This document shows positions 8,301 through 15,034 of a stretch of DNA of 26,327 nucleotides, one piece after another. A program made the translations under genes and the position numbers. Below the pieces are notes generated by a model. The model saw only the letters and a program-made list of their open reading frames with translations, was not told the DNA's origin and did no database searches. The stretch is from DATGIQ01 sp035295665 (GTDB lineage: Bacteria > Planctomycetota > Planctomycetia > Gemmatales > Gemmataceae), in the NCBI GenBank assembly GCA_035295665.1, contig DATGIQ010000622.1, positions 1 through 26,327 on the forward strand, written 5' to 3'. How positions within the stretch are numbered: the stretch's first letter is position 1; each line of letters opens with the position of its first letter.

Positions 8301-8728
8301 CGACGCGCCAGGTCGTCCGGCGAACGCTCGCCAAGCAGGGTTGGACCGTGGCCGAGGCCCAGAACGGGCGCGTGGCCCTGGAGCAAGTGACGCGGCACAA
8401 GCCGTCGCTCGTCCTGCTCGATCTAATGATGCCAGAGATGAACGGCTTCGAGTTCCTCGCTGAGTTACGAAAGAACGAGGCGTGGCAGTCCATCCCTGTG
8501 GTGGTCTTGACTTCGAAAGACCTGGCGCCGAGGGAGCGGCAGCTGCTGAGCGGCAACGTCGAGAAGATCCTCCAGAAAGGGGCTTACGGCCGGGAGGCGT
8601 TGCTCCGCGAGGTGCGGCGCGTCGTGGCCCGATACGCCAGCCGCGCTTCCGAGCAGACCAGGACGGGTGTTAACATGGCTAAGAAGACCCCGGACGTGGC
8701 CGAGCAACCGGCCACCGGGAGAAGGTGA
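5315..8728 (+). CDS. Hybrid sensor histidine kinase: GAF-GAF-PAS-PAS-HisKA-HATPase-REC-REC
   Basis: An 1137-residue protein with no membrane helices, so probably cytosolic. Domains in order: GAF (about 20-170), GAF (195-345), PAS (352-476), PAS (480-603), HisKA (617-688) with phospho-acceptor His628 in SMSHELRTPLNAVI, and HATPase (732-845) with N-box Asn743/Asn747, DTGIGM and GGTGLGLAI. Two receiver domains follow: 865-980 with Asp916 in FLDVLMPRMDG, and 986-1105 with Asp1036 in LLDLMMPEMNG. All catalytic elements appear intact. The second PAS resembles a LOV domain but has Ile529 where photoactive LOV domains carry the flavin-binding Cys. The ATG overlaps the transporter stop (ATGA), and the response regulator begins 3 nt after the stop. 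The signal is unknown; the context suggests it reads transporter state or transported ligand. Confidence 0.95.
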   Translation: MSTIKVTVAEQHLALQHAVAQVLTESATQSDAEERVLETLGQRLGCPFGALWKVDAHTPALRCVNVWHSPAAHAEELEAASRIQPLSRGQGLPGSVWNSGAPVWIPDVSADMAFPRAAVAAQQGFHATFGFPVALGKHVLGVIEFFAREVRQPDESLLRVLGSLGRQVGLFLELKRAEEDLAERTRLETLRADIGEALTSSDSLRAALQECTEALVRHLGVAFARIWTLNQAANVLELQASAGIYTHLDGGHSRVNVGELKIGRIAQSRQPHLTNDVPNDPQIRDREWARREGMVAFAGYPLIVERRVVGVLGMFARQPLAESVLHELKPLSDGIAQYIQRKEAEEALRESEEHSRLLLESSGEGIYGVDVDANCTFANPACARLLGYDDPADLLSKPAHELFHHTRPDGKPYPRAECRICQTLRTGTAMHADDEVFWRRDGSSFPVEYRANPIRRDGRLFGAVITFVDISQRRRAEQAMRLRERALRAIAQGVFITDPARADEPLSYVNAAFERLTGYVLPEVKGRDIEFLRGLETDAAAVEEVRAAYQEGRDASVEVLFYRKDGNPFWATLSVAPVTEPPGKVTHFVGVLTDITERKRFEEQLLEAKNAAEAANVAKSQFLASMSHELRTPLNAVIMYSELLQEEAEDRGVTEFVPDLEKIRAGGKHLLALVNGVLDLSKIEAGKMDLSLETFDIATMVEEVVGTVRPLVQKKTNTLEVRCPDGLGAMHADLTKVRQILFNLVSNACKFTEKGTITLEAARAEEDGREWVTFRVRDTGIGMTPEQVTKLFQPFTQADASITRKYGGTGLGLAISRRFCEMMGGQVAVNSRTGEGSTFTVRLPSCVTSLAPAPSQAPLAGPTGAATVLVIDDDPAVRDFMARSLAPEGVCIVAASDGEEGLRLATQVRPTVIFLDVLMPRMDGWAVLNALKADRSLADIPVVMMTIMSETEMGYLLGASEYLTKPIDRDCLIALIEKYRAAGQAADVLIVEDDEATRQVVRRTLAKQGWTVAEAQNGRVALEQVTRHKPSLVLLDLMMPEMNGFEFLAELRKNEAWQSIPVVVLTSKDLAPRERQLLSGNVEKILQKGAYGREALLREVRRVVARYASRASEQTRTGVNMAKKTPDVAEQPATGRR

Positions 8729-8731
8729 TAC

Positions 8732-9112
8732 ATGCCGAAAATCCTGATCGTCGAAGATAACGAAGAGAACCGCGACTCGCTGTCGCGGCGGCTCCAGCGC
8801 CGGGGCTTTGCGGTAGTCACGGCTGAAGATGGCAAAGCCGGGCTGGCGATGGCACAGTCCGAGAAGCCCGACCTGATTCTGATGGACATGAACATGCCCG
8901 AACTGGACGGCTGGGAAGCCACGCGGCAGATCAAGGCCATCGAAGGGTTGGGTGCCGTGCCTGTCCTCGCCCTGACGGCTCACGCCCTGGCGGGGGACAG
9001 GGAGAGGGCCTTGCAGGTGGGCTGTGCCGATTACCACACCAAGCCGGTCGATTTCCCCAAGCTGTTGGCCCAGATCGAGACCATCCTGCAAAACCGGCCG
9101 GCCAATTCATAG
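8732..9112 (+). CDS. Single-domain response regulator (CheY/DivK-like receiver)
   Basis: A 126-residue protein made of one receiver domain. Acidic pocket residues (EDN at 8-10), phospho-acceptor Asp52 in LMDMNMPELDG, Thr82 in ALTAHA and Lys104 in TKPVDF are all present, so phosphorylation should be possible. There is no output domain, so it should act through protein contacts, as a relay to another kinase or as a phosphate sink, as known for DivK- and CheY-type proteins. It begins 3 nt after the hybrid kinase gene, with GAGAAGGTG as ribosome binding site, and is the last gene of the cassette. Its likely phosphodonor is the neighbouring kinase. Confidence 0.95.
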   Translation: MPKILIVEDNEENRDSLSRRLQRRGFAVVTAEDGKAGLAMAQSEKPDLILMDMNMPELDGWEATRQIKAIEGLGAVPVLALTAHALAGDRERALQVGCADYHTKPVDFPKLLAQIETILQNRPANS

Positions 9113-9115
9113 GCA

Positions 9116-9134
9116 CCGCAGACGACAGCTGCGG
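9116..9134 (+). terminator. Weak hairpin just after the response regulator gene
   Basis: CCGCAG (9116-9121) and CTGCGG (9129-9134) flank a 7-nt loop, starting 4 nt after the stop codon. There is no T-tract, so it is at best a weak or non-canonical terminator. The rest of 9135-9393 holds no gene; the next gene is preceded by an AGGAG ribosome binding site at 9383-9387. Confidence 0.35.
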
Positions 9135-9393
9135 GGCCAGGGACGGGTACCATCGTTGCTGCTGCTGCCGGTTGCGTCCTTTCGTATCACATCTCCCTTC
9201 CATAAGTGATTGGCAGCAAAGCTAATCCGTTTGGCTGCGCACTTTCCCCCCTGACAGGAAAATCTCCACGCGGTTTTCTTGAATTCTGGCCGGTTATTCT
9301 TGCAAACGGCAATCTCCTTATAGAGCGGACGTAACTGCTCTCCGAGATTTAAACCGCAACCAAAAAGGTGCCCCCAGCATCTAGGAGTTTTCC

Positions 9394-11082
9394 ATGAAGC
9401 GTTTTCTGACCACTCTGTTTGCTCGCAGCGCCAAGCCGTCGGTCCGTGTCACCCTTCGCGCCAGACACAAGGCATGCTTGAAGGTCGAATGCCTGGAAGC
9501 AAGGGAGCTCCTGTCCTTCACGACAACCTTGAAGGATCCGATTGCCATTGGGGATACGTTGATCCAGGTAGGGGTGGCCAGTGACGCGGGATTTCCACAT
9601 GACTTCAACGATTTCAACGTCCAGATTGACCAAGAGGTGCTGACAGCTTATGACCCCTCGCCCAATGCCAACAGTTTGGCGGTCATTGCACGCGGTCTCA
9701 ACGGCACCACAGCCCAGGCGCACGCGGCCGGTGCTACGGTCACGCTTCTGGACACCAGTGCTGCTCCTCAGCTCGCTGCTTTCTTGGACCCCAGTGGCAG
9801 CTTGAACCTTGATCCCGGAACTCAGGACAAGGATTTGAACATCCACGTCACGGATTGGAACAGCAACACGTCCAACCCCGTGCAAGTGCTCATCCTCGCT
9901 CCGGACCACAGCCGAATTTTAGGCGACGTCAGCCCGTCCTACGGCAGCAAGCTCCCGAACGGTCTCTACGTGTCCCCCAACGAAGGGTATGTTCCCGATG
10001 TGGTGTCCTCGGCGGACCCGGGCAACATGTACACCGCGGGCGTCCATGATCAACGAGATTATATCTTCAACCTCAAATTTACCGCGGACTCCCAAGCGCC
10101 TGCGGGTACGACATCGATCTTGATCGTCGTCCGGCAGCAAGGCATGAATGATGTCGATCTGCCCCTCGATTTGGTGGTTTCGGGTGCCCACGGCCACGGC
10201 AATGCAGGAGTATTTGTCCTGTTCAACGGCGGGGCCCTCTGGGAACATACCGGCGCGAATCAGAACAACGGTTGGTTCAAAATCTGGGACAGCGGGGTCA
10301 CGGAAATCAGCGCTTCCCAGGTCCGAGCGGACACAGTGTTTGCTCTGTTCAGCGGCGGGGCTCTGTGGGAACATGTCGGCACAGACAAGAACTCCGGCTG
10401 GTCCAAGATCTGGGATACGGGGGTCACCGATATCAGCGCGGCCGTCGATTCTTCCGGTCAGCCGGCCGTGTTCGTCAATTTCAGCGGCGCTCTGTGGGAA
10501 CATGTCGGCATGGACTCGAACTCCGGCTGGTCCAAGATTTGGGACGCCGGGGTCACACAAATCAGCGCTTCCCAGGGGCAAGCGAATACCGTGTTTGTCA
10601 ATTTCAGCGGGGCCGTGTGGGAACATGTTGGCCTGGACAAGAACTCCGGTTGGTCCAAGGTGTGGGACAGCGGGATCACGCAAATCAGTGCCTCTTCAGC
10701 GCAAGCGGATACGGTGTTCGTCCTATTCAACGGTGGGGCCGTGTGGGAGCATACGGGTACGGACTCGAACTCCGGCTGGTCGAAAGTGTGGGACAGCGGA
10801 GTCACGCAAATCAGTGCCTCGCCGGTGCAAGTGGATACGGTGTTTGTGCTGTTCAACGGCGGGGCCGTCTGGGAACATAGTAGCACGGACGCGAACGCGG
10901 GCTGGTCGAAGATTTGGGACAGCGGGGTCACGCAGATCTGCGCCGCTCCCGCGCAAACGGATACGGTGTTTGTTCTCTTCGATGGCGGGGCCCTGTGGGA
11001 ACATGGCGGCCTGGACAAAAACAGCGGCTGGACCAAACTGTGGGACACCGGCGTCGTGCAGATCAGTGCGGGCCTGACCTAA
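9394..11082 (+). CDS. Secreted planctomycete protein with seven C-terminal WEH repeats
   Basis: A 562-residue protein. The N-terminus carries the planctomycete extracellular-protein motif CLEARELLS after a basic region, thought to mark exported proteins. Residues about 45-110 contain 'IDQEVLTAY...VIARGLNGTTAQAHAAGATV', a small domain seen in phage tail and surface proteins. Residues 115-262 look like a beta-sandwich. Residues 272-562 are seven tandem units of 40-44 residues with consensus 'VFVLFNGGALWEH...NSGWSKIWDSGVTQISA'. Seven units suggest a closed seven-bladed propeller, perhaps lectin-like. AGGAG lies 7 nt before the ATG. It is monocistronic and ends 13 nt before a strong hairpin. Ligand and function are unknown. 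Confidence 0.85.
   Translation: MKRFLTTLFARSAKPSVRVTLRARHKACLKVECLEARELLSFTTTLKDPIAIGDTLIQVGVASDAGFPHDFNDFNVQIDQEVLTAYDPSPNANSLAVIARGLNGTTAQAHAAGATVTLLDTSAAPQLAAFLDPSGSLNLDPGTQDKDLNIHVTDWNSNTSNPVQVLILAPDHSRILGDVSPSYGSKLPNGLYVSPNEGYVPDVVSSADPGNMYTAGVHDQRDYIFNLKFTADSQAPAGTTSILIVVRQQGMNDVDLPLDLVVSGAHGHGNAGVFVLFNGGALWEHTGANQNNGWFKIWDSGVTEISASQVRADTVFALFSGGALWEHVGTDKNSGWSKIWDTGVTDISAAVDSSGQPAVFVNFSGALWEHVGMDSNSGWSKIWDAGVTQISASQGQANTVFVNFSGAVWEHVGLDKNSGWSKVWDSGITQISASSAQADTVFVLFNGGAVWEHTGTDSNSGWSKVWDSGVTQISASPVQVDTVFVLFNGGAVWEHSSTDANAGWSKIWDSGVTQICAAPAQTDTVFVLFDGGALWEHGGLDKNSGWTKLWDTGVVQISAGLT
10207..11076 (+). repeat. Seven tandem units encoding WEH propeller-like repeats
   Basis: Seven consecutive in-frame units of roughly 120-132 bp encode the repeated motifs ALWEH/AVWEH, SGWSK[IV]WD and G[VI]TQISA. 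The central units are very similar even at DNA level, indicating recent duplication or gene conversion; the first, third and last diverge more. The third and fourth units have FSGA in place of F[NSD]GGA, one residue shorter. Confidence 0.85.
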
Positions 11083-11095
11083 TGGACCGTGCAAG

Positions 11096-11148
11096 ACACG
11101 AGCCTGCCGCGTCAGCGAAGGACCTTCGCTGACGCGGCAGGCTCGTGT
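11096..11148. terminator. 26-bp perfect inverted repeat between convergent genes
   Basis: Positions 11096-11121 and 11123-11148 are perfect 26-bp reverse complements around a single A, giving an exceptionally stable GC-rich hairpin on either strand. It starts 13 nt after the WEH protein stop and lies 60 nt beyond the stop of the convergent ankyrin gene. A bidirectional terminator role fits the position, although no T-run follows on either side. Perfect symmetry also suits a dispersed REP-like or miniature palindromic element. Confidence 0.6.
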
Positions 11149-11208
11149 AGATACTACACCAGGGCCAGGGACGGACTTGCGGGCGGCTGCTACCGTCCTC
11201 TTGGCCCC

Positions 11209-12837
11209 TCACTGTGCGCCGTGTCCGATCAGAAGCGCTGCAATCTGCGTATGGCCTCGCCGAGTCGCCCATGCCAGCGGAGTCGCCCACGGCGGATCGT
11301 CGGGCAGGTTTGGCTTGGCGCCGTGCTTCAGCAGAAGTTTCGCGATCGCGACTTGATTGAATTTGGCCGCCCACCCCAAGGGGGTCGAGCAGATGTCTTC
11401 ATCGCGGGCATGCAGATCGGCTCCATGTTCCAGGAAGAGCGTCGCCTTTTCACCATCGCCGGTTCGGGCGAACTGATGGAGTGGCGTGATGCCAAGCCAG
11501 TCGGGCTGGCTCGGATTCATGCCATGCTCGAACAACAGTTCGTTCAATGCGCGGATCTTGGCGCCGACCGACCAGGCGGGGAATGTCAGGCGTTTGGGCA
11601 GGTCGGGTTGATAGCGAAGCAGCAAGCGTACAAATGCCTCCTGACCTTGCCCCGCGGCATTGGCGAGCGCTTCAGGATCGTCGGCGAGGGCAGGGTTGGC
11701 TGCAAAGACGGCGGCCGCCGTTCGCACATCGCCGTCGTAAGCCAACAGGTGTACGGCGCGGCTAGCGCCATAGGAACAGAGCAGGTCGATCATCGGCTGA
11801 TCGGAATTCGCAATGGCCCTGCTCAAGGCGTCGGCGGAGCTTTCGACCTCGGGATTCGGGTAGGCTCCGTGGGCGAGGAGTAGCTTGGCAATTTCATAGT
11901 GACCATTGGCCGCTGCCGCATAGAGTGCCTGGCCGCGAGGTGCGATGCCCTTCTCGGGCAGATTCGGATCCGCGCCGCGTTCCAGCAGTAGTCTGACCAT
12001 GTCGATATGTCCGCGGGCGGCAGCGTTCTTCAACGGCGCACCGGAACCGAGGTAATACGAGACGTAATCCGAGACGCGGTTGGCCAGCGTAGGATCTTGA
12101 TCGAGGAGCGTTTTTACCCGCTCCAGATCGCCAATGCTCGCGGCCGTGCAAATGTCCACAGTGGCACCGCGCGCACGCAGGTGGCCGAGCACTTGAGCGG
12201 GCGTGACCGGCCAGTCATTCGGCACATCGCGCCAGCCGCGGAAATGATAATCTCCATTCGAGAGATGGATGGGGCGGGCGCCGTCTTGCCGCCGGGCGTT
12301 GAGGTCGGCTCCCCGCGCCAGAAGCAAATCGAGGATGTCGAGCTGGCGCGTCATCGCCGCCCAGTGAATCGGCTGATTGCCGCGCCTGTCCCCGGCGTGC
12401 AGCAACTCCGGTGCGGTGTCCAGCAAGGCCGTCACTTTGGCGAGATCGTGTTCGCGAATGGCAGCAGCGACCGCTTCGCCCTTGGGGGAAGCGCCGTGCA
12501 GGTTGGCGAGCTTCGATTCCAGCAACTTTTCCATCGCTGCGTAGCCGCGATCGTGTGCGACCTGGAGCAAACTGTCATGCACCGCCAAGCCCAACGGATT
12601 CGCACCCCGATCCAGAAGAAACGCCGCGATCTCGACTCGATTTTCTCTCACGGCGAAGTAGAGCGGCGTGCGGTAAGCGTATTGCGTATCCACGAGCGAA
12701 GGATCTTTGGCTAACAGTTGCTTCACGGTCTCCAGGTTTCCTGCGATGCAAGCGCGGAAAAGCTCCCAGACATCCGTGCCGATTCCGGTGGCCCACATGA
12801 GCGGTTCCGTCTTTTTAAGCGCCTCGGGCTGGATCAT
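11209..12837 (-). CDS. Ankyrin repeat protein
   Basis: A 542-residue protein built almost wholly of ankyrin repeats. Recognisable units include RTPLYFAVRENRVEIAAFLL, NQPIHWAAMTRQLDILDLL, GAPLKNAAARGHIDMVRLLL, ITPLHQFARTGDGEKATLFL and ATPLAWATRRGHTQIAALLI, with 'ERGADPN'-type turns. I estimate 11 or more units. No signal peptide or membrane helix is seen, so it is probably cytosolic and acts in protein binding; the partner is unknown. The ATG at 12837 was chosen because AAGGGTG lies just upstream; the frame is open further to 12909, but that extension is Cys/His-rich and unlike the repeats. It is monocistronic and convergent with the WEH protein gene. Confidence 0.9.
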   Translation of the reverse strand: MIQPEALKKTEPLMWATGIGTDVWELFRACIAGNLETVKQLLAKDPSLVDTQYAYRTPLYFAVRENRVEIAAFLLDRGANPLGLAVHDSLLQVAHDRGYAAMEKLLESKLANLHGASPKGEAVAAAIREHDLAKVTALLDTAPELLHAGDRRGNQPIHWAAMTRQLDILDLLLARGADLNARRQDGARPIHLSNGDYHFRGWRDVPNDWPVTPAQVLGHLRARGATVDICTAASIGDLERVKTLLDQDPTLANRVSDYVSYYLGSGAPLKNAAARGHIDMVRLLLERGADPNLPEKGIAPRGQALYAAAANGHYEIAKLLLAHGAYPNPEVESSADALSRAIANSDQPMIDLLCSYGASRAVHLLAYDGDVRTAAAVFAANPALADDPEALANAAGQGQEAFVRLLLRYQPDLPKRLTFPAWSVGAKIRALNELLFEHGMNPSQPDWLGITPLHQFARTGDGEKATLFLEHGADLHARDEDICSTPLGWAAKFNQVAIAKLLLKHGAKPNLPDDPPWATPLAWATRRGHTQIAALLIGHGAQ

Positions 12838-13264
12838 GGACACCCTTTTTTGGCAAGTTAAGGGATCGTGCGGGGCTTCTCCTGCACAGAAGAATGCCAA
12901 CTCCACCACTTCGATGTTGCTTCTCCCAGTTAAGCTGGGTAGCGGTCGAAGAAGAACATGAACTACTTGCGCGGCCTTGGCGGGCCTGGGTTCCGAGTGT
13001 GAGTTTCAAGATTGGCAAGTAGGGAGGAATTCTCGTCCACACGAAATGCGACTATAACTTGCTCTATCGCGAACGGCAAGGTCCGTACAACCGTGGATGG
13101 GTACGCGCCTGGTCCTTTTCTCCCCTGGGCGTAAATTGAGAGTGCGTCGTCCCCATCGTCCTCTAGGTGCAGGCTTGAATCCTGCTGGGCCAACCAAATT
13201 CCAGCTGCGGTATCCTCAATACGTCTTCCAACGGAAGCTGGCTACCTGTTCGTGGAGGTCTAGA
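12838..13264. other. Gene-free divergent region with a tRNA-like 3' remnant
   Basis: No coding gene is convincing here. Positions 13169-13196 look like a tRNA 3' end: T-stem GCAGG/CCTGC around a 7-nt loop, then TGGGCCA, a discriminator A and CCA. Before it, CCCCATCGTCCTCTAGG (13151-13167) resembles the start of a Glu-type tRNA. The anticodon arm is missing, and the loop CTTGAAT breaks the T54 and C56 consensus. It is best read as a tRNA remnant or attachment-site-like sequence, not a working tRNA. The region must also contain the promoters of the two flanking divergent genes. Confidence 0.4.
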
Positions 13265-14605
13265 ATGCGGCGCCATTTCCTAAGCTTTCCCTGCCTGGCA
13301 CTCCTCGGCACGGCCTTGCTGGCCACGGCCCAGGATCCGCAATCGCCGAAGCCCGGCGATCCGTTCCCACAACCCGGAAAGACAGGGAATGCCGCCAACG
13401 TGCCCTATATCGGCAAACGGGATCCGGGTGGCAATCCGGTTCGGCTTGCCCGAGCGACCGGACATGTCTCCAATTACGATGAAGCCAAGGTTCCCGCCTA
13501 CAAGCTGCCCGACCCGCTGATTCTTACCAATGGTCAGCCCGTAACCGATGCGGCAACCTGGTTTAGGCAGCGCCGACCAGAAATCCTCAAGTTTTACCAG
13601 ACCGAGATTTATGGACGAATTCCTGCGAACGCTCCATCCGTGTCCTGGCGCGTCCAGGAGACGGAAAACCAGGCACGAGGTGGTACCGCCACGGTGCGCC
13701 AGGTGGTCGGTACCATGGGTAACAAAATCGATGGCCCAAAGATGCGCGTGACCCTCACCACGCCGGCCAACGCCACAAAGCCAGTGCCTGTACTCCTCAA
13801 CATCACTTTTGGCACAGGGCCCGGCCGCGGACCCGCCCGGCCGGCCGGTAGTTTCGATCTGATTGCCGAGGTCCTTGGCAAAGGCTGGGGCTATGCCACC
13901 ATTGGCTATGGCGATATTCAGCCCGATCGCGCCGATCGCTGGAAAGAGGGAGTCATCGGCCTCACCTTGAAGCAAGGGCAAGCGCGGCCGGAACCGGACG
14001 AATGGGGCACAATCAGCGCCTGGTCCTGGGGAATCAGCCGGGTCGTTGACTATTTGGAATCGGATCCATCCATCAACGCCAAGCAGATCGCCATTACCGG
14101 TACGTCGCGCCTGGGAAAGACGGTCTTGTGGGCTGGGGCCCAGGATGAACGCGTGGCGGCCGTCTGTGCAATTGTCCCCGGTGAAATGGGTGCTTCGCTC
14201 ATTCGCCGTGACTGGGGTGAAACGCTGGACGACATGGCCCAGAACTTCCCCTGGCAGTTTGCCGGCAATCTCCAGAAGTGGGTCGGCAAATGGAGTGTAC
14301 TGCCCGTGGATCAGCATATGCTGATCGCCCTGTGTGCGCCACGACCCGTGTATGTGAACGGCGGCCTGACCGATCAGTGGAGCGACCCGAAGGGCGAAGC
14401 CCTGGCGATGATCGCGGCTGGCCCTGTCTATCGGCTACTGGGTGCAAAGGACCTGGGCATCTCGGAGGTACCGCCACTCGGCAAGCCGATCGCCACCGGT
14501 AGCCTGGCTTTCCACTACCACAGCGGTGGCCATATGGCCGTTCCCGCGGACTGGAAGACCTTTCTTGAGTTTGCGGAGAGGCATTTCAAAGGGAAAGGCG
14601 ACTAA
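13265..14605 (+). CDS. CE15-type glucuronoyl esterase, secreted
   Basis: A 446-residue protein with a signal peptide (MRRHFLSFPCLALLGTALLATA, cleavage near residue 22). The alpha/beta-hydrolase domain shows carbohydrate esterase family 15 features: ILTNGQPV and WFRQRRPEILKFYQTEIYGR near the start, the nucleophile motif GTSRLGK with Ser281, a VPGEMG segment with Glu307, a CAPRPVYVNGGLTDQW strand and loop offering a candidate acid, and His423 in HSGGHMAVP. CE15 enzymes cleave ester bonds between glucuronic acid of xylan and lignin alcohols; some bacterial members act on simpler esters. The start is set by GGAGGT upstream, though the frame is open from 13097. The stop codon directly abuts a truncated gene on the other strand, marking a rearrangement junction. 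Confidence 0.85.
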   Translation: MRRHFLSFPCLALLGTALLATAQDPQSPKPGDPFPQPGKTGNAANVPYIGKRDPGGNPVRLARATGHVSNYDEAKVPAYKLPDPLILTNGQPVTDAATWFRQRRPEILKFYQTEIYGRIPANAPSVSWRVQETENQARGGTATVRQVVGTMGNKIDGPKMRVTLTTPANATKPVPVLLNITFGTGPGRGPARPAGSFDLIAEVLGKGWGYATIGYGDIQPDRADRWKEGVIGLTLKQGQARPEPDEWGTISAWSWGISRVVDYLESDPSINAKQIAITGTSRLGKTVLWAGAQDERVAAVCAIVPGEMGASLIRRDWGETLDDMAQNFPWQFAGNLQKWVGKWSVLPVDQHMLIALCAPRPVYVNGGLTDQWSDPKGEALAMIAAGPVYRLLGAKDLGISEVPPLGKPIATGSLAFHYHSGGHMAVPADWKTFLEFAERHFKGKGD

Positions 14606-15034
14606 TACCACATTGAAGTCCCCTTGTCCGGTCATGTGATGCAGCACGATGGCGGCAAGCAGAAACGCAGCATCTGAAATCCGATATACCGTCCACACGC
14701 GCAGACCATTGTGCACCGGCATGGGCCGTTCTTGAAAGAATGCCACCAGAAAGGCAGAGGAGAGTCCGACCAGTTCCCAGCCGGCAAACAAGAGCTCGAT
14801 CGTCCCAGCCAGTGCCGTCAGCGCCATGCCCGCGACAAACAGGGCATAAAGCACAAAGAACCGGCTGTAACCGGGCTCGCGGTGCAGGTAACGGCTCGCG
14901 AATGTCCCGATCATTGCACAGAGCACGAAGGCGAGCAACACGAAGGGCAGAGAGAGCCCGTCGAACAACAGTTCGAAGGAAAAATGGTAGCCGTCGATGC
15001 GGAGCCAGCTCTCCAGATGGAGTGTGAAATGCCA
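14606..15034 (-). pseudogene. Fragment of a NuoL/DabB-like proton-conducting membrane subunit
   Basis: Reading minus from 15034, the frame gives WHFTLHLESWLRIDGYHFSF, then LLFDGLSLPFVLLAFVLCAM, FFVLYALFVAGMAL, GTIELLFAGWELVGLSSAFL and RISDAAFLLAAIVLHHMTG. These are conserved transmembrane segments of the NuoL/MrpA-like family, here from the N-terminal third. The GWE-VGL-S and R-x-SDAAFLL motifs are diagnostic. Homology stops near 14606, the last base before the CE15 stop codon on the other strand. The frame, which has an ATG at 14968, then runs antisense through the CE15 gene to a stop at 14435. NuoL-like proteins pair with DabA in DAB inorganic-carbon transporters. With about 145 residues out of a normal 500 or more, it is a remnant. 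Confidence 0.75.

Noticed and set aside
9250..9393. Promoter boxes for the WEH protein (TTGCAA near 9300, TATAGA near 9318)
   Set aside because: The spacing is only about 13 nt, too short for a normal sigma70 promoter, so it is not listed.
10207..11076. CRISPR-like or intergenic tandem array
   Set aside because: The units are about 120-132 bp, in frame and encode a repeated protein motif. There are no short identical repeats with unique spacers.
13151..13196. An intact tRNA gene
   Set aside because: There is no anticodon arm, the acceptor strand pairs over only four bases with the upstream sequence, and the T-loop breaks conserved positions.
13097..13264. A longer N-terminus for the CE15 esterase
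   Set aside because: The extension has no signal peptide and would bury the real one. GGAGGT before the ATG at 13265 and a signal peptide right after it define the start.
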